Shown one piece after another: positions 47,666 through 60,549 of a DNA stretch of 64,000 nucleotides. The DNA lies in the NCBI GenBank assembly GCA_950295325.1, contig OX485807.1:47108796-47172795 (forward strand), read 5' to 3'. This DNA comes from Polytrichum commune (Eukaryota > Streptophyta > Polytrichopsida > Polytrichales > Polytrichaceae). Positions within the stretch are counted from its first letter, which is position 1; every line of letters begins with the position of its first letter. The notes under the pieces are model-generated. The model did no database searches, had not been told where the DNA came from, and worked only from the letters and a program-made list of their open reading frames with translations. Made by a program: the position numbers and the translations under genes.

Positions 47666-48634
47666 GGTGAGCTAAGTAAACATCGACATGGTCACTGGGG
47701 CATTCATTTCAATCAGTGATCACAAACACCTCAAAAAAGTAAGCGAGTGACACACACCCCAATTCCTTTACCCATTTTTTTGGTTCTTTCTTTCTTTTTG
47801 GCGTAAACTTGCAGTATTGTCACGATGAACGGGAGATCTGGCAACTAGTTACAAATGAGTTGGTTTGTTTTCCAAAGCTGTTGATTCAGAAACAAACTTT
47901 ACGCAATGCAACGAATCGTATGTCATGGAATTTTCTGTTTTAGGTGAAATTACAAAAAAAAAATACATGAAGCATTACAATGAGTAGCCGATTGATTATA
48001 AAGAAGTGGATGAGTTGACTGAATCATCAACGTGATATCGTGGGGGAGCTTGATGCCCTTGGGAGTGATGAACCCCCATTCCTCCATCACTTTCCCATCC
48101 CTACCGTAGTAGCATTTCAGTCTCAACACTCATTAATTCATTTGTGCGGTGTCGCATGTCACGTAAATAAAGATTGAAACCCATAATAGTAGTTATGTGG
48201 CACAAAAATAATCTACTATCTGACTTGAAAAGTGTTGGACCTGCCAAGATGTTATGGTATTTACGTTTGGATCCCGAATGGGGTGGCTTCGTTCTTTAGG
48301 GTGGGTTTGCATGAAGGTCCAGGTCCAAGAAACTCGGGGTCCAAAACATCCCAATTGGACCTTTACCTTCGGAATCAATATTAGTTTTTCAAACTAAGAG
48401 GAGCATATTCTTAAGTCGGGACTACTGAGGATTGACATGAATATGATGCCGCATTAATGTCACTTCAAGTTTTTAGACTTGGGATTCGAACCCTAATGTA
48501 AACCTTGGGTCCAAAATTTTACTCTCAACCAATAGAGTCACTTGAATGTAGAGTTTCTCAAGTCTCAAACCTATAATAAACCCACCCTTAGATAAGGTGT
48601 GGCTCTTTGAAGAATTTTGGTGGTTTGGGAGCAG

Positions 48635-49138
48635 GTGTTGGTCCTGATATTACGACCACACAAGGGCAACAAGTGGCAAAAGTATTGGAATGTATATCAC
48701 CACATGATCGGGTACACCACCATCCTCGTTATCATTGTTAATGTCATCACAGGCATCGACATCTTAGACCCTGGAAAACACTACCAAATCGCCTACTTTG
48801 CATCAGTGATCCGGGAGATTTTTGGGCATGATCAGTTGAGATCCTAGTGTTTGCAAGTCCAACCGGTCACATGTTGACATCCTTCGGTATTCCTTAATTA
48901 AATTGGGGTATTTTCTATAATTTCCTCTAAGATGATCGGTGATTTTCCTGCAGTCTTGAACTTCAACCGGTTATTTCTCAAACTCAACCGGTTCATCTGT
49001 AACTAACTGCCGGTTCTCCCTGATCATAGCTTTGCATACATTGCCTTCCTTGTCAGTGTTAGTGCAGTTCTTGAGGCAGTAACATGGAACAGATGGTTCC
49101 GAAACCCCAAGAGAGAACAAAAGGCAAGTGGGTCTTAA
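48635..49138 (+). pseudogene. Last exon of a cytochrome b561 (DOMON-type) gene, split by a MITE
   Basis: After an acceptor (GGGAGCAG) the frame reads LRPHKGNKWQKYWNVYHH, then a membrane-helix stretch and ITGIDILDPGKHYQIAYFA. Beyond the MITE it resumes as AYIAFLVSVSAVLEAVTWNR and ends RNPKREQKASGS with TAA at 49136-49138. From family knowledge this is the C-terminal part of plant cytochrome b561/DOMON proteins: a conserved His pair region, two helices and a basic tail, membrane-bound electron transfer. The two halves join in frame when the insert and one target copy are removed. With the MITE present the frame stops at 48,847. No DOMON or earlier b561 exon was found upstream, so this is a gene remnant. 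Confidence 0.8.
48804..49029. mobile_element. hAT-type MITE (226 bp) inserted in the cytochrome b561 exon
   Basis: The element has ends CAGTGATCCGGGAGA and TCTCCCTGATCATAG and a perfect 8-bp target duplication CTTTGCAT (48796-48803, 49030-49037). It is in opposite orientation to the family members at 25,197 and 47,205, with long colinear similarity to both. Confidence 0.93.
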
Positions 49139-51083
49139 ACGAACACTTTTCTCTCTGCACCCACTTCTCGTAGGATATGAAAGCCTCAATTAGTCTGAGA
49201 TTATGAGCAAATCCCAATTGTTTTTCATAAATTTTCAAAGCTCATATGAATATCCTATCCATTGTCAAAGTGAAGAGTCTCTAAGTTATGGAATGATCAT
49301 GTAGATCCTTCTAATTATGTTGACTATTGCATCTACAATGGTTAACAATTTTTAAGAATGTAGTCGAATCTCTTCTCAACACATGTCATTTTGGTGTCCG
49401 TTCTTAGAATCACACCCAACCATACACGACTCCAATATAGGTGTCCGTTTAGGACCAGAAACCCAATTAGGCACATCTACTTTATTCCAAAATCAAACTG
49501 ACTGACACTCTCAAAACAGAAATGTAATAAGGACAGATTGATTTCCTCCTCTACCAAGTTCATGAAGGATTTGTTCACAAAATTTCAACTGGAGAGCAAA
49601 TAAATACATATTCACTGTTGATGTCAGCATTGGGGTGAGACAAATTCGAAGAGTTTTTGGATAGAAATTGTACAATATTGACCACCGGTGGCTCGTTGCC
49701 ACAGGAAACTGCAAGTGAGAATTTTCTTGGAGAAATTTTCTTTTGCTTGCCATTGCAAGAGAAGTGCTCCAACCATTTCCTTGCTCAAAAAGAAAACCAT
49801 AGTTCAGATGGGCCATCCAGTAAACATGTTTGTTGCTTTGGAAGTTACAGACACCTTAGTTTCTACTCTGGATGCATGTTACATGGTTTAACTCATCTAA
49901 ACACCTATAGGATTTGGACTTTGACATCTTCCCTAGACTTTCAACTTTGAAGAATCAAATGAAAAGTACACAGCCCCATGACAATATCTTTTACTCACGT
50001 TCAGCTAACACGCATGGTGAGCATTGTTAGATGCAACAGTTCAAAGATCAAACCTGAGATCTGGTCAACTTATTTGAGGTTTCACACAGCAGGAATTGGA
50101 GGTTCAAAAGATAGAAATAAATCTGTGTTCATATTAGATGTTATCATCTTCTGCTTTAAAGCATCAACCCAAATATCGAAGAAACTTGTAGGACAAACAA
50201 TTAGCTGGCTCCAACTGTATAGAAATATATGAGTTGATGCGAAGCACTCAAACTCTAAAATTTTCAACCTCCATTTGCTTCCCCCACTAAAGTTATTCAC
50301 CTGCTCCACCTCACTTGTATAGTTGTGTAAAAAATTCTTGCTCTAAAGAAAGTGTTTCATAGCATATTATGTAGACAAGATTTTTCCTTTTAAAAAATTC
50401 TTGATTATTTCACGGTTCACTTAGGACACACACAAAATTGTGATAAAGTGAACTGGTAAAACAGAACCAAGGTGTTTTTTGTTCCACATGTAGCACAATA
50501 AATGTCCCAAAAAGTGTCGTAGCAGTTGGAGGTTTGAATGCTGGAAAGTGTTCATAATAAACATGTTTCAACAAAACTGCAACCTTGTCTCACCCACGGT
50601 AACTGCACAATATGAGATGCAATCATTTCTCTCAACCCACACTATTCAGTCGCTGCCATTCTACTCAACATTCCCAAGTTGCACTAGATGTGAAACTTAA
50701 CCAGGTGTGCAGCACTTGTAGAAACAATCTTTACTTTGAACTTGACACCCCTCTTCATTCCTTTAGGGCATCTCCTGAGCATGTTATACAGGGCTACCAT
50801 GTTTAGTCATGGGAATCTTGGTAAGTTACATGAAAGTAAATTCGGTCATGATGTGGTGTCCAACTCATGGAATATTTGAAAACATCAGGCTTTGATCAAA
50901 AGACTTACCTAGATGACTCTGCTATACTTTCCAACCTACAACGTTGAGCAATTTAATGCCAATGAAGTTAAGATGCCTAATCTGCACGCTACTCCTGCCA
51001 ACTCATTCAAAATGTAATCAAGAAATGGATACCAACTTTGGAGAAAGGAAATGACCCCTTAGTGAAACTCAAAGAAAAAGCAT
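49139..51083. other. Region downstream of RPS1; 3' flank, no gene recognised
   Basis: No convincing coding region on either strand. The right part probably contains the RPS1 3' UTR (minus strand). No polyadenylation site could be fixed. Confidence 0.45.
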
Positions 51084-54000
51084 CTAGTCAACTATGGCAG
51101 GAGGTATATCTGCAAGGTCCAACTCTTCTAATCCCAAGCTATCACTGGCTGAAACAAAATCATTTCTTAAGAAGCCGCCCTGTACAACCCAACAACTGTC
51201 TATTAGTAGAGAGAAAACTGTAAACATGTCTTTACCAAGAAATCAAAAAGACTTTCACAAGTTAGCATAACATAATGCACAGATCCAATAATGTGTCAAC
51301 AGTGTTCAGTGATGCATCACTGAATTTCCTCATTGCCGAATTTCACTATACATGTTGAAAACTCCCAGCGAATTTGTCAATGGCAGAAGACACTTAAATT
51401 TCATAAAAACAAAATCAGCAGAATACTTAAGCTACACAAGGTACATTGATACAATTGGTATTGATGGTGCAAAGCAAGAAAATTACCTCCTGCTGGAGAC
51501 GCAACTCTTCAGCCCTAGCAGCCGCTTCGGCTTGAGCAACCCTTTGCCTGAATGTCTTTGCCATTTCCTCTGCCTGCAAAACATCCACAAAAGTAAAGAT
51601 CAGTGCTTTGAGATATAAATATGAAATCCTTATCCTCACGAAGAATGACCAACTTGCAGTTCTGCCATGAATAACACTACAATAGACCCTAAACTAGCTA
51701 ACTGCCACCCACAGATGGTGATGACTACACTATATATTGTATTTAGTGTAACTTACTATTTGGAGTTACATAATGCTATATATTTCACCATCAATGTAAT
51801 TTTTTACCAAGTAAAGATGTCAATGTTCTATACTGTCCAAACAACAAATTTGATCTTTGTTGGCCAAGAATGAGATATACAGTAAATATTTACAGCATTG
51901 CGTAATTCGAAACAGTAAGTGACACTAAATACAATACTTAGTGTAGTTTACTCCTCAACACAATTTAAAAGAATGAAAAACCAGTTTAGAAAATAAGAAC
52001 TTTTTATTTCAAAAGGACATGTTGCCAACAAATAGAAAGCAGAAAATCTTTATGATTTATGGATCTGATACACACAGCTCTCTGACATTGATGCACACTT
52101 AAGTTGGCAACAAACTATTTGTAACAAATACAGCATGCAACAACATTGAAAGAACTTGACAATTTACATTACACCTCCAACCAGAACATCATTTCACAGT
52201 GGAACTTAACAATGAGATTACCTTCTCATATACTAGGGCTGGATTGCGCAGCATGTCACCAGGTGTTGGCTCAAGCTTCTTTGTAGACAAGCTGATGCGG
52301 CCTCTCTCTTTGTCTTGACTTAGAATCATGACCTGTACACAGCAAACCAACAATTCAGAATTCTCTCCTTTCTGAAGGTGACTTCACCAGGAGACATACT
52401 TCTGAAACAACAGCACTCTATACCCACAATATAATACGACTAATTCCACACCAAAGGAAGGATCTCCCAAGACATGGTCACCCAATGTGATTACTAATGG
52501 CTACCAGACATGGAATTTCTGAAACTGATCCTGAACGTTCGAAGGCAACACAGATGTAATCCTCTTGGTTCCACCTCACTGTTCTGCTTCCTTGTACCAC
52601 AACTTTAAGGTTTACTGAATAACAAGCTTTTGCACTTCCCAGTCAAAACCCATGCGAATGACTGAAGACGTTACCTTGAGTTTATCACCAACAGTAAGAA
52701 CAGTCTCCACAGTGGTGAGGCGGTCATGACTGATTTGACTAATGTGCAGGAGACCACTAACTCCTCCAATGTCAATGAAAGCACCATAAGGCTTTACTGA
52801 TTGGACAGTTCCAACAACAACAGACCCAATTCCAAATACAGATTGGTTCTCTGCAACTGCTTTTCTGTTGCTGAGCACAAGACGAGTACGCTCCTCATCT
52901 ACCTCCAAAAACTTCAAAGGAAGCTCTTTGTCCACGAGCTCCTCCGGGTTTAAAGTCCTCTGCAGAAGCATGAACAGATCAGTGACCACCACTTGTCTCG
53001 ATTTGCATAAGCATGATCTCCAGGATACATTTATTGGAGATTCAATCGGATCCACAAGTCTACTAGGACCATTGTACCTCCTGAGAAATGTAGTCAGAAT
53101 TGTTCTCTATGTGTGACATTTTCTGAAAGTGCATACCCTAAAAATTTGATTCAAAAACCTATCATCAGCTCATATCCTCCTCATAAAATGCAGGAATTAA
53201 TCAATACACTCACAGTCGAAATTTGAGAGAAGGGAACGAATCCGCAGAGCCCCTCCACTGCCACCACTACTCCACCCCTGTTGGCGGAGAGTACCTGCAC
53301 TCCAATATCCCACCATCAATATCTACTAACTAATCCATGAACTACCTTCCACAAGACACAACTAACTGTGCCATTGCACTCCTCTCTAGGTAACATTAAG
53401 AACAAACTCTTGCACTTTAGAATGTGGGGATACTGCAAATTATTGGATGAATATGAACCTACATGCATCATTACAAGGTTCAACATCATGATTAACAAAG
53501 CACAACCCACCCCTCTAAAATCAGCTCAACGCTAAGACCTTGCCAACAGGTAAAGACCAATAAGCCGTAACAAACAAGCAAAAACTTCAACATTCAACAA
53601 TCATGCAAAAAAATTTAAAAATCCACTAACAAACACCAACTTTGAGACCACAGACTACCTTTCAGTTACTCTAGAATACTTGTGATAAGAATGACACCAA
53701 TTGACCTAAAAGGGTACAGGGAGAAGTGGTAGAGGACTGATTCTAGAATTGGATAAGTTGATATGATCAGATTTCAAATACCTTGCCTCTAAGTACCACG
53801 TCATCAGTCTGCATCTGGCGGCAGCGCTCCCAGCAAAGATCGTACTGCAGCTTCTTCAAACTCAAGATCATGCGACCATTGTCATCATCATCCCTCACGA
53901 TAACAAACTCCTCCTCAATGCCAGGGAAGAGTCCAACCTCATCAACACTCTTTAATTTGTGGATGCAGGCTTCTTGGAGGGGCAGGTAAGCAGGTGCCTT

Positions 54001-56026
54001 GGCACCAATGTCAATAAGTGCCCCATTAAAGTCTGCCTTGAACACGATACCTTTCACCTGTAGGATCGAATTATGCAGAAAATAGCATAAGGGGGAGAGC
54101 CATGAGGGGCATTTACTTCAGAGATCAAACCCCAAGAGCAGTGAGGGATCAAAATTCAGTGACTTCCCATCCTTTCGTCTAGAGAAAAGAGAAAACAACC
54201 ACCAGTCGTGGGATGTCTTAAGCATCGACTAAAAGAATTGAAATCCGACAAGGTTTACCCAAGTATGCCTCTCAATAGAAACAATAAACCGGGAAGGAAG
54301 GATAAGAACGTACAATATCACCAACTTCAAAGCTGAAGTCATACTTCGAAAGAGCGTCAGCAAATTCCTCATAACTGAACGTCACACCCTCCAACGGACT
54401 CGTCAAAGCGGCTTCGAACCTCTTCTCTGCCTCGTCCTACAGAGTCACGAGACGTCAGGATTTATGATCAGAAAACCGCCAATCCTGGGCCATGAATGTA
54501 GAGAGCCCACCTCCGCAAACCATATCTCCAAATAAAGGGGTAAAAAGTTGCTATATTCAGGGATAGCTCCATTTACAAGACCTACATATGCAGCCTGGCA
54601 ACGAAGAAACGATAACGAACTTCGAAAAAGTCACCGGACGACGGTAACCTTAGTGCACGACACACCATCGGAATCTCAAGATTTCTGAAGGAATTTCGTC
54701 ATTCCCGGGATATGAATATGACGACAATCTCCACAAGCGCATCTCCATATGAAAGGAATCTCCTGGATTCAGATATTAGTCCGTAAACCTCCAACCAGCC
54801 TTAATGAGGCCTGGCAGCCGAGAAGCTCATTAACTAGCGGACCTCCCAGAAACTTCACCAAGTGCCAATCACTAGGAAATCTTCGAAATGATGTTATTTA
54901 AGACGATCAGAATTCTACTCGCTATGCAGCTCGGATTCTCAGGCTCCACGAACTCTGCACCGTCACAATCCAATAATCCTGTCCACGGCTTTGCGAAGCC
55001 AAGTCACAGTTTCGCACTGGACGTCGTGACAGGGCAATTCACAAGGTCCAAAACACATCCCTAAATAAAAGGATAGCAAACTTCTGAATTCAGATATTAG
55101 TTCATAAACCTCCAACAAAGCTTTTGTGCGGCCTGGCAGCCAAGAAGCTCATTAACTAGCGAACCTTCACCATGTGCCAATCACTAGAACATATTCAAAA
55201 TGATGTTATTTAAGACGACCGAAATTCTGCGCGCTAAGCAGCTCTATTTCTAAGGATCCAGGAACCCTAGACCTTCACAATCCAATAATTCTGTCCGTGG
55301 CATTGCAAAGCCAAGACACAGTTTCCCACTGGACGTCGTGACACTAGGTAATCTTCAAAAAGATGTTATTTTAGACTACCGAAATTCTCCATGCTATTCA
55401 GCTCTAAATCTCAGGGTCCAGGAACTCTGCACCTTCAACAATCCAGTAATCCTGTCCATGGCATTGCAAAGCCAAGACGCAGTTTCGCACTGGACGTCGT
55501 GACAGGGCAATTCACCAGGTCCAGGTACAAAGAAAAGGATGTGGTTTAAGAAACAGTGCGAGGCTGCGCGGGATTTGGAGCACTAACTACTGAGGAACAT
55601 GCAAGGGAAGCTCAATGCTTAGAAAGAATTCCAGATGACTCACAAGAAGAGCTCCTCGGGCTTTAGGGGTAGCCAGAGTCCAAGTACCAAGAAAGGATAA
55701 GGTTTAAGAAACAGTGCGAGGCTGCGCAGAATTGGAAGCACTAACTACTGAAGAGAATGCAAGTAAAGCTCAAGGCTGAAAGGAAGCTTCAGACGACTCA
55801 CAAGAAGAGCTTCTCGGGCTTTAGGGATAGCCAGAGTGGCTGCCCCGCAGGTCACTCTGGAGCCATTGGAGGCTCCCTTAGCAGCCAATTTCCCGCCAGT
55901 AAAGCGGCTGCTTCCGAATGCAAGCAGCGCAGGCGAAGACGACGAGGTTCCGAGTCCCGCCCGAGCTGTTTGGGGGCACACCAGCCCAGTTCCTGCCACA
56001 GACTGCGATGCTGCCATTGTCGCCAT
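51084..56026 (-). CDS. RPS1: Plastid ribosomal protein S1 (bS1c), 427 aa, eight exons
   Basis: Exons in coding order, all phase 0 with GT/AG borders: 56026-55802, 54436-54314, 54057-53782, 53294-53214, 52959-52675, 52332-52222, 51573-51487, 51179-51084. The N-terminus ([15 protein letters not shown]..., Ser/Ala-rich, no acidic residue for about 75 aa) is a chloroplast transit peptide. Three S1 RNA-binding domains follow: about 112-182 ([20 protein letters not shown]), 200-270 ([20 protein letters not shown]) and 285-357 ([20 protein letters not shown]), matching the three-domain plastid S1. Residues 368-396 form a charged Ala/Glu-rich helix, and an acidic tail ends ADIPPAIVD. The protein helps the plastid 30S subunit bind mRNA. 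No frame defect is visible. Part of its 3' end was copied elsewhere in the window. Confidence 0.92.
54770..55840. repeat. Tandem duplications in RPS1 intron 1
   Basis: A unit of about 315 bp (54,770-55,080) recurs at about 55,085-55,345 and in part at 55,345-55,510 (GCCTGGCAGCC-AGAAGCTC, CACTGGACGTCGTGACA). A second unit of about 160 bp (55,530-55,680) repeats 55,690-55,836 and includes the last 36 bp of exon 1 with its splice donor. Confidence 0.8.
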
Positions 56027-56075
56027 ACCTCAAACTTCTGTTTTAAAAAACAAAAATTAAATCAATAAAAAAAAC

Positions 56076-56526
56076 TTGTCCGCTACTTCCCTACTGGTCT
56101 CTCCACACACCGGGTCCAGAATCCGACCACGGCGGTGCCGGAATCGACGAGGAAATCGAACCCTAGCACGCGTAAGATATGTGTGCCGAAGCTTCAATTT
56201 CCTCGGTGCGAATGCAGACCTCATGGAGTGGGCTTGCGAGACGAGGGCGACGATGGTGACCACGGGACCTGGGAGTAGCAGGTTACTTCCGGTCATATTC
56301 CGACGTGGAGAGCTCGTGGACGGATTGTAGTGGCTGGAATCCGAGTTCGACCGACCGGAAACCTGGTGTAGCCGGTGGTGGTGCGGATTGGCCGTATGGC
56401 TCTGGTACCCTATCCATGTTGCCAGATTCCTATTTGTTACGGAATCTTGAAATTCAGTGAATTTTCTTTTAATTTCGTTTTTTGGGCCCTTTTAAGCTTT
56501 TCTGCCGTTTTAGAAGGATTTTGGAA
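56076..56526. other. Upstream region of RPS1, no other gene called
   Basis: This moderately GC-rich stretch starts 50 bp above the RPS1 ATG and probably holds its promoter and 5' UTR. Short plus-strand frames lack recognisable domains. Confidence 0.4.
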
Positions 56527-56655
56527 GCAAGGACTTGGGAGAACCAAACCCCTAGTTACAGATGATCCGCTTAAGTTTGATAAATAACCGGTTGAAGTTC
56601 AAGATTTCAGGAGAATTACCGATCATTTTGGGAGAATCTAGAGAATATGCCTTGA
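56527..56655. mobile_element. Degenerate partial copy of the hAT-type MITE family
   Basis: GGGAGAACC, TAGTTACAGATGA, AAATAACCGGTTGAAGTTCA and AATTACCGATCATTTTGG occur in the same order and spacing as in the element at 47,205. The right half is missing and no target duplication is visible. Confidence 0.7.
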
Positions 56656-57113
56656 ATTAATAACTTGAATTTGTCAGTGCAAAGTTTTGCTATGAAAATA
56701 AACAAAGTATAATTTTGAATAAAATATGAGTTTAACCTAGTCCCACCCAACATATAGACCTAACTAAATATGTCATGTTCAAAGTAATTATAAACATGAA
56801 GTAAGATGATAGATATTGTCCAAAGTTGTTTAATACATGTCATGGGAAGAACACCCATCACCATTATTAAGAAAATGACCAGAAAAAATTATTGGAACCA
56901 CATTCTGATCCTCCAAGCCCCCATCACAATAGCATTGAATGTATGATATGATAGCTAGATCGTGACATTCTACTCTCTCCATGGGCTTGATATGGAGGAT
57001 GTGGATATTACGGAATGTAATGGAAGAGTTTTGTTGTGGTACAAAAACAATGGATTAATAAAAAGTTCATTTTTGTAAGGGGATGAGGGACGGGGGAGCC
57101 TAAGTTTCTGATT

Positions 57114-60100
57114 TTAGAGAGCTTTGAGAATAATAGGCAAGCCATATTTTGGTTTTTGCACCATGGTGAAGATAGGGTGATGCTTGTAATTTGGAGAAGG
57201 AACAAGATGAAACCTTCAGAGCACCATGGACAACACAATCTTTGCTTCCATCAATGCAAAGTTGTTCCCAATGCAAAATTTGGGTCCAATACCAAAAGGC
57301 ATGAATGCTTGCAGGTGTGTGCATGCTCCCGCAACCCCACTCACAAATCTCCCCAGGTTGAATTCTCCAACGTCTTCTCCCCAATAATCTTTGTCTTGGT
57401 GAAGAGCCGTCAATGCAAATTCAATAATCATGCCTTTGGGGATGAAGAGACGTTTCAACTGCATATCCTCTGGTGTTGCTCTTGTGAGCCCAACTCCAAG
57501 TGGAAAAATCCGTAGTGTTTCATTTACCACCATGCCTATCTGCACATGCAAAGCAACACAAAGTGTATAGGTTATGAACCTTTTCCGTCTCCATTGTCAA
57601 CTAATTTCATAAAAACTTTGAGTTTCCAAACCTTGCACATTGGTCATTAAACTCGTGTTCTTTAAGGTCTTGCCATGTAGTCTAGATACAATATAGAATT
57701 AACGAGCTAATCTATAGAAGTTCAAGATCAATGTGTCTTCTGCCAAATTTTACTTTTGTTTACATTTGAGCCTTGATCGCAATCTCACTTGCGAGGTATG
57801 ATCGAAAGGAAGATAACTTATCCCCACTCTCCAGCATAAACACCAATGATGTTTAGATGTGCGATGTCACAATTGGTGGCCAGGGTGAATCTTGCAGGCA
57901 TGTGGGTGCTTTGCAAGGATTCATGGGCCTAGTGTTGTCAAACTTTGAAAAACAAAATTGAAAAAAAACCTTAATAGCAACAACAAAAATAGATTAAATT
58001 TGTACATAATTTCCTTGGTATGTTTGGACGACATCCCTGGATCTTAAACTAGAAAACCCTCATGGCGCCCAATTCTACCTACTAATAAGCCACCCTTGAA
58101 TAACACTGAAATAAATTGCCCGGGTTTTTAACAAACATATGTAATGTCTTTACCAAATAACTAATTCTTTCCTTAAAACCATGTAAAGCTCTCTTGGTTA
58201 TAGCACATGCACCTAGCTATCCCAATGCACCTACAAGAACTTGCTCTAGAGATTTTCCAGTAGATTTTAGTTTAGTAGCTTTCACACATGTTCATTGTTT
58301 ATCTACCGAGCAATGACATAGTGGATAATTTTTTGTCCCATCTACAAATGCCTTACCACTCATCTAATTTTTAATTGATTTTTGTTAATGGAACTCCTCA
58401 CGCCCTCATAGCTAAGACTGAAACCAACCAATCACAAGGGCGGGAGGTGACACTTTCAAAAATCCTACATTCTGGGTATTGTTGGGAGGGTCGGTTGCTT
58501 GAGGTTTAAAACCTCCATTTGTGAACCATGCCACGCCCTTTGCCAACATTGATGGTGTGAAGGCCATGTTTTTAGAACAAACTTTTAGACTATGCTAAAG
58601 TCAAGCGGGAAGGGGGCATAACCTATCTATTTTGCAAACTGGTTTGGATCAACATAATGCAAGCTTTGACCCCATTCTAAAACGTGAACTTGTCCACATG
58701 TTTCCCGATTGCTTATGCCGCATACTACTTAAAACCGGAGCACAATTGTTAAAAGAAGCATGCATGGTCTTATATCAATATTTCCTTTCTCGTCTCAAAT
58801 CTAAGCTCCGAGTTTGAAATACCATGTGAACCTAATCACATTGTCTTGTTCGCTTTTATTGAGGTCTAGCTTAATAAAGATGGTGCAGAGAATTTTGCAT
58901 ACCAATTTAAGGCGAGAAACCGCATTCGGATCGTTGTTCTCTTCATCGCCAAGCACATCCAGCACCTCCTTGCGAGCACGATCTTGCCATTCGGGATAAA
59001 TGGCCAGCATCAACATCGCGAAGTTAGTTACATTGGCGACTGTGTCTTGACCAGAGAAGTAAAATAATTTGCAGTTGTTGAGCACAGACGCCAGGTTGAA
59101 CTCTAGCGCTTTCTCATCCCAGCCCTCGGTTGCAGCCGTGAGCATACGCCCGAGAAGATCATCGCTACTTCCCCCGTTTCGTAATGCTTCTCGCCGGCTG
59201 TTAATAGTTTCATGAAGCAGAGCATCAACTTTGGCGGTGCATTGGTCCATTCTTTTGTTCCCTTTCGTCGGAAATTTCCTGCTCAGATGTTATAGAATGC
59301 GTGACAACGCTGTAAAACAGGGCCTAATTGTCACGAAATAGGAAGCAAATTGTGTACATCTACATCAAGACGTTCTTTGTGTACGTTGCAAATACCTATA
59401 GTTTGGGATGAACCAATATGCCGGGATCCGGAACGAGTTTGAGAGCTCCTCCGCCAGCTCTGCCTGGAGCTGAAAGATTTGCTCTCCCTTCACAAAATCA
59501 TCACCAAAAGCCGTCCGGGAAATGATCCTACCAGAAATCTTGTGCATATCGATTTCCACGTCGATTTCCGCTGAGCCCCCTTGTTGCGCAACGGTCTCCT
59601 CCCACTTGTGTATCTCTGTTGCAATTGCTTCCACCATAGCCTCCACCATGCCCTGCAGTGTGGCGGAGGATAAGTAGAGTACTTAACTTTAAGCGGAATA
59701 TAAGCAGATCTGTCGTTCGCTAAAATTGTGTAATCAAGTATTTCAAGAATTTTGCAAAGAAGCCAGACTGACTTAGTGATGTAGCGTACCCTGAGTGCAT
59801 CCTGATGAAAGAATGGATGGAGTGTACGTCTCTCCTTAATCCATTTCTCACCTAGCTGACTTAGCAACCCTTTGCCTAAGAGTTCGGAGACGATCTTCTC
59901 ATCCAGTGGTGCCCTGATCAGGGATTCATGATTTGTAATGAGCAATTCTTTCACAACATCCGGGTCTCCCACGGCCAGTCGTGTCGTCGTTCCCCAATGA
60001 TAGACGAAGTTCTTACCTGTGCACATTGCATTCAGGTATTAATTGTAAGTGCGATATGCACCTGTAGTACTTACTCACACGCAATCTACAGCGACAGAGC

Positions 60101-60498
60101 GCAGGGAAGACATTCCTCAAAGCTTCGATGACATGGAGATAACCTTCCTTCAAAAGAATTAATGTCACGTAACTTTGACCTCCCGAAATGACTAGCAGTT
60201 CACAAATAGTACCGTATTTGGGGAAGTAGAGGGCATAATGAGGCGTGACGGTCGGAGATAAATTCGCATAGTTGCCCAGAGGCAGAGACTCGGGACACGA
60301 CTCAGAGAATGCATTTGCTTCCATTAGGCTTCCAACGAGAAAACGGAAGGGCGGCCCCCTCACGCCTTGCTTCTCCATTATTCGACGCAACCTCAATGGC
60401 TCCCACACCACATTCCACAAGAACTTCATCACCTGGTAGACAATTGCACCGACTGCCACTACCGCGAGTGCATTCTTTACTTCCACATGCATCGCCAT
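57114..60498 (-). pseudogene. Cytochrome P450, CYP72 clan, five exons, one in-frame stop near the C-terminus
   Basis: Exons: 60498-60213, 60016-59790, 59652-59396, 59278-58903, 57539-57114, with GT/AG borders and matching phases. An N-terminal membrane anchor (about 7-28) is followed by RGPPFR, the I-helix SGQDT (332-336), the K-helix ETLR (389-392), the FNLGRF region (442-446) and the haem loop FGIGPKFCIG with Cys471. The anchor region WEPLRLRRIMEKQGVRGPP is typical of the CYP72 clan, which covers hormone and terpenoid oxidations; the substrate is unknown. TGA at 57218-57216 stops it at 489 aa. The same frame continues for 33 further P450-like residues (RFHLVPSPNYKHHPIFTMVQ ...) to TAA at 57116-57114, so a single nonsense change is likely. 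All catalytic motifs lie before the stop. Confidence 0.85.
57540..58902. other. P450 intron 4 (1,363 bp)
   Basis: The longest intron of the P450 model. It contains no coding frame or repeat family I recognise. Confidence 0.6.
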
Positions 60499-60549
60499 AG
60501 TTGAGTCAGCCCGGAATAGAACTCTGCCACTACAGTTGTCTCTTCTCAA

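Larger units (their letters stand above)
41377..47925. repeat. Segmental duplication, copy B
   Basis: This is the compact copy of the segment at 14,332-35,222, in the same orientation and about 27 kb away. It holds the intact SDR gene, an RPS1 fragment, one hAT MITE and one SINE. The stretch 45,796-46,350 is not shared with copy A. Confidence 0.85.

Noticed and set aside
47205-49029. The inverted MITE pair (47,205 and 48,804) as the terminal repeats of one 1.8-kb transposon carrying the b561 exon
   Set aside because: Each MITE has its own, different 8-bp target site (CTCGGCAC and CTTTGCAT), and the b561 exon continues beyond the right one, so they are two independent insertions.
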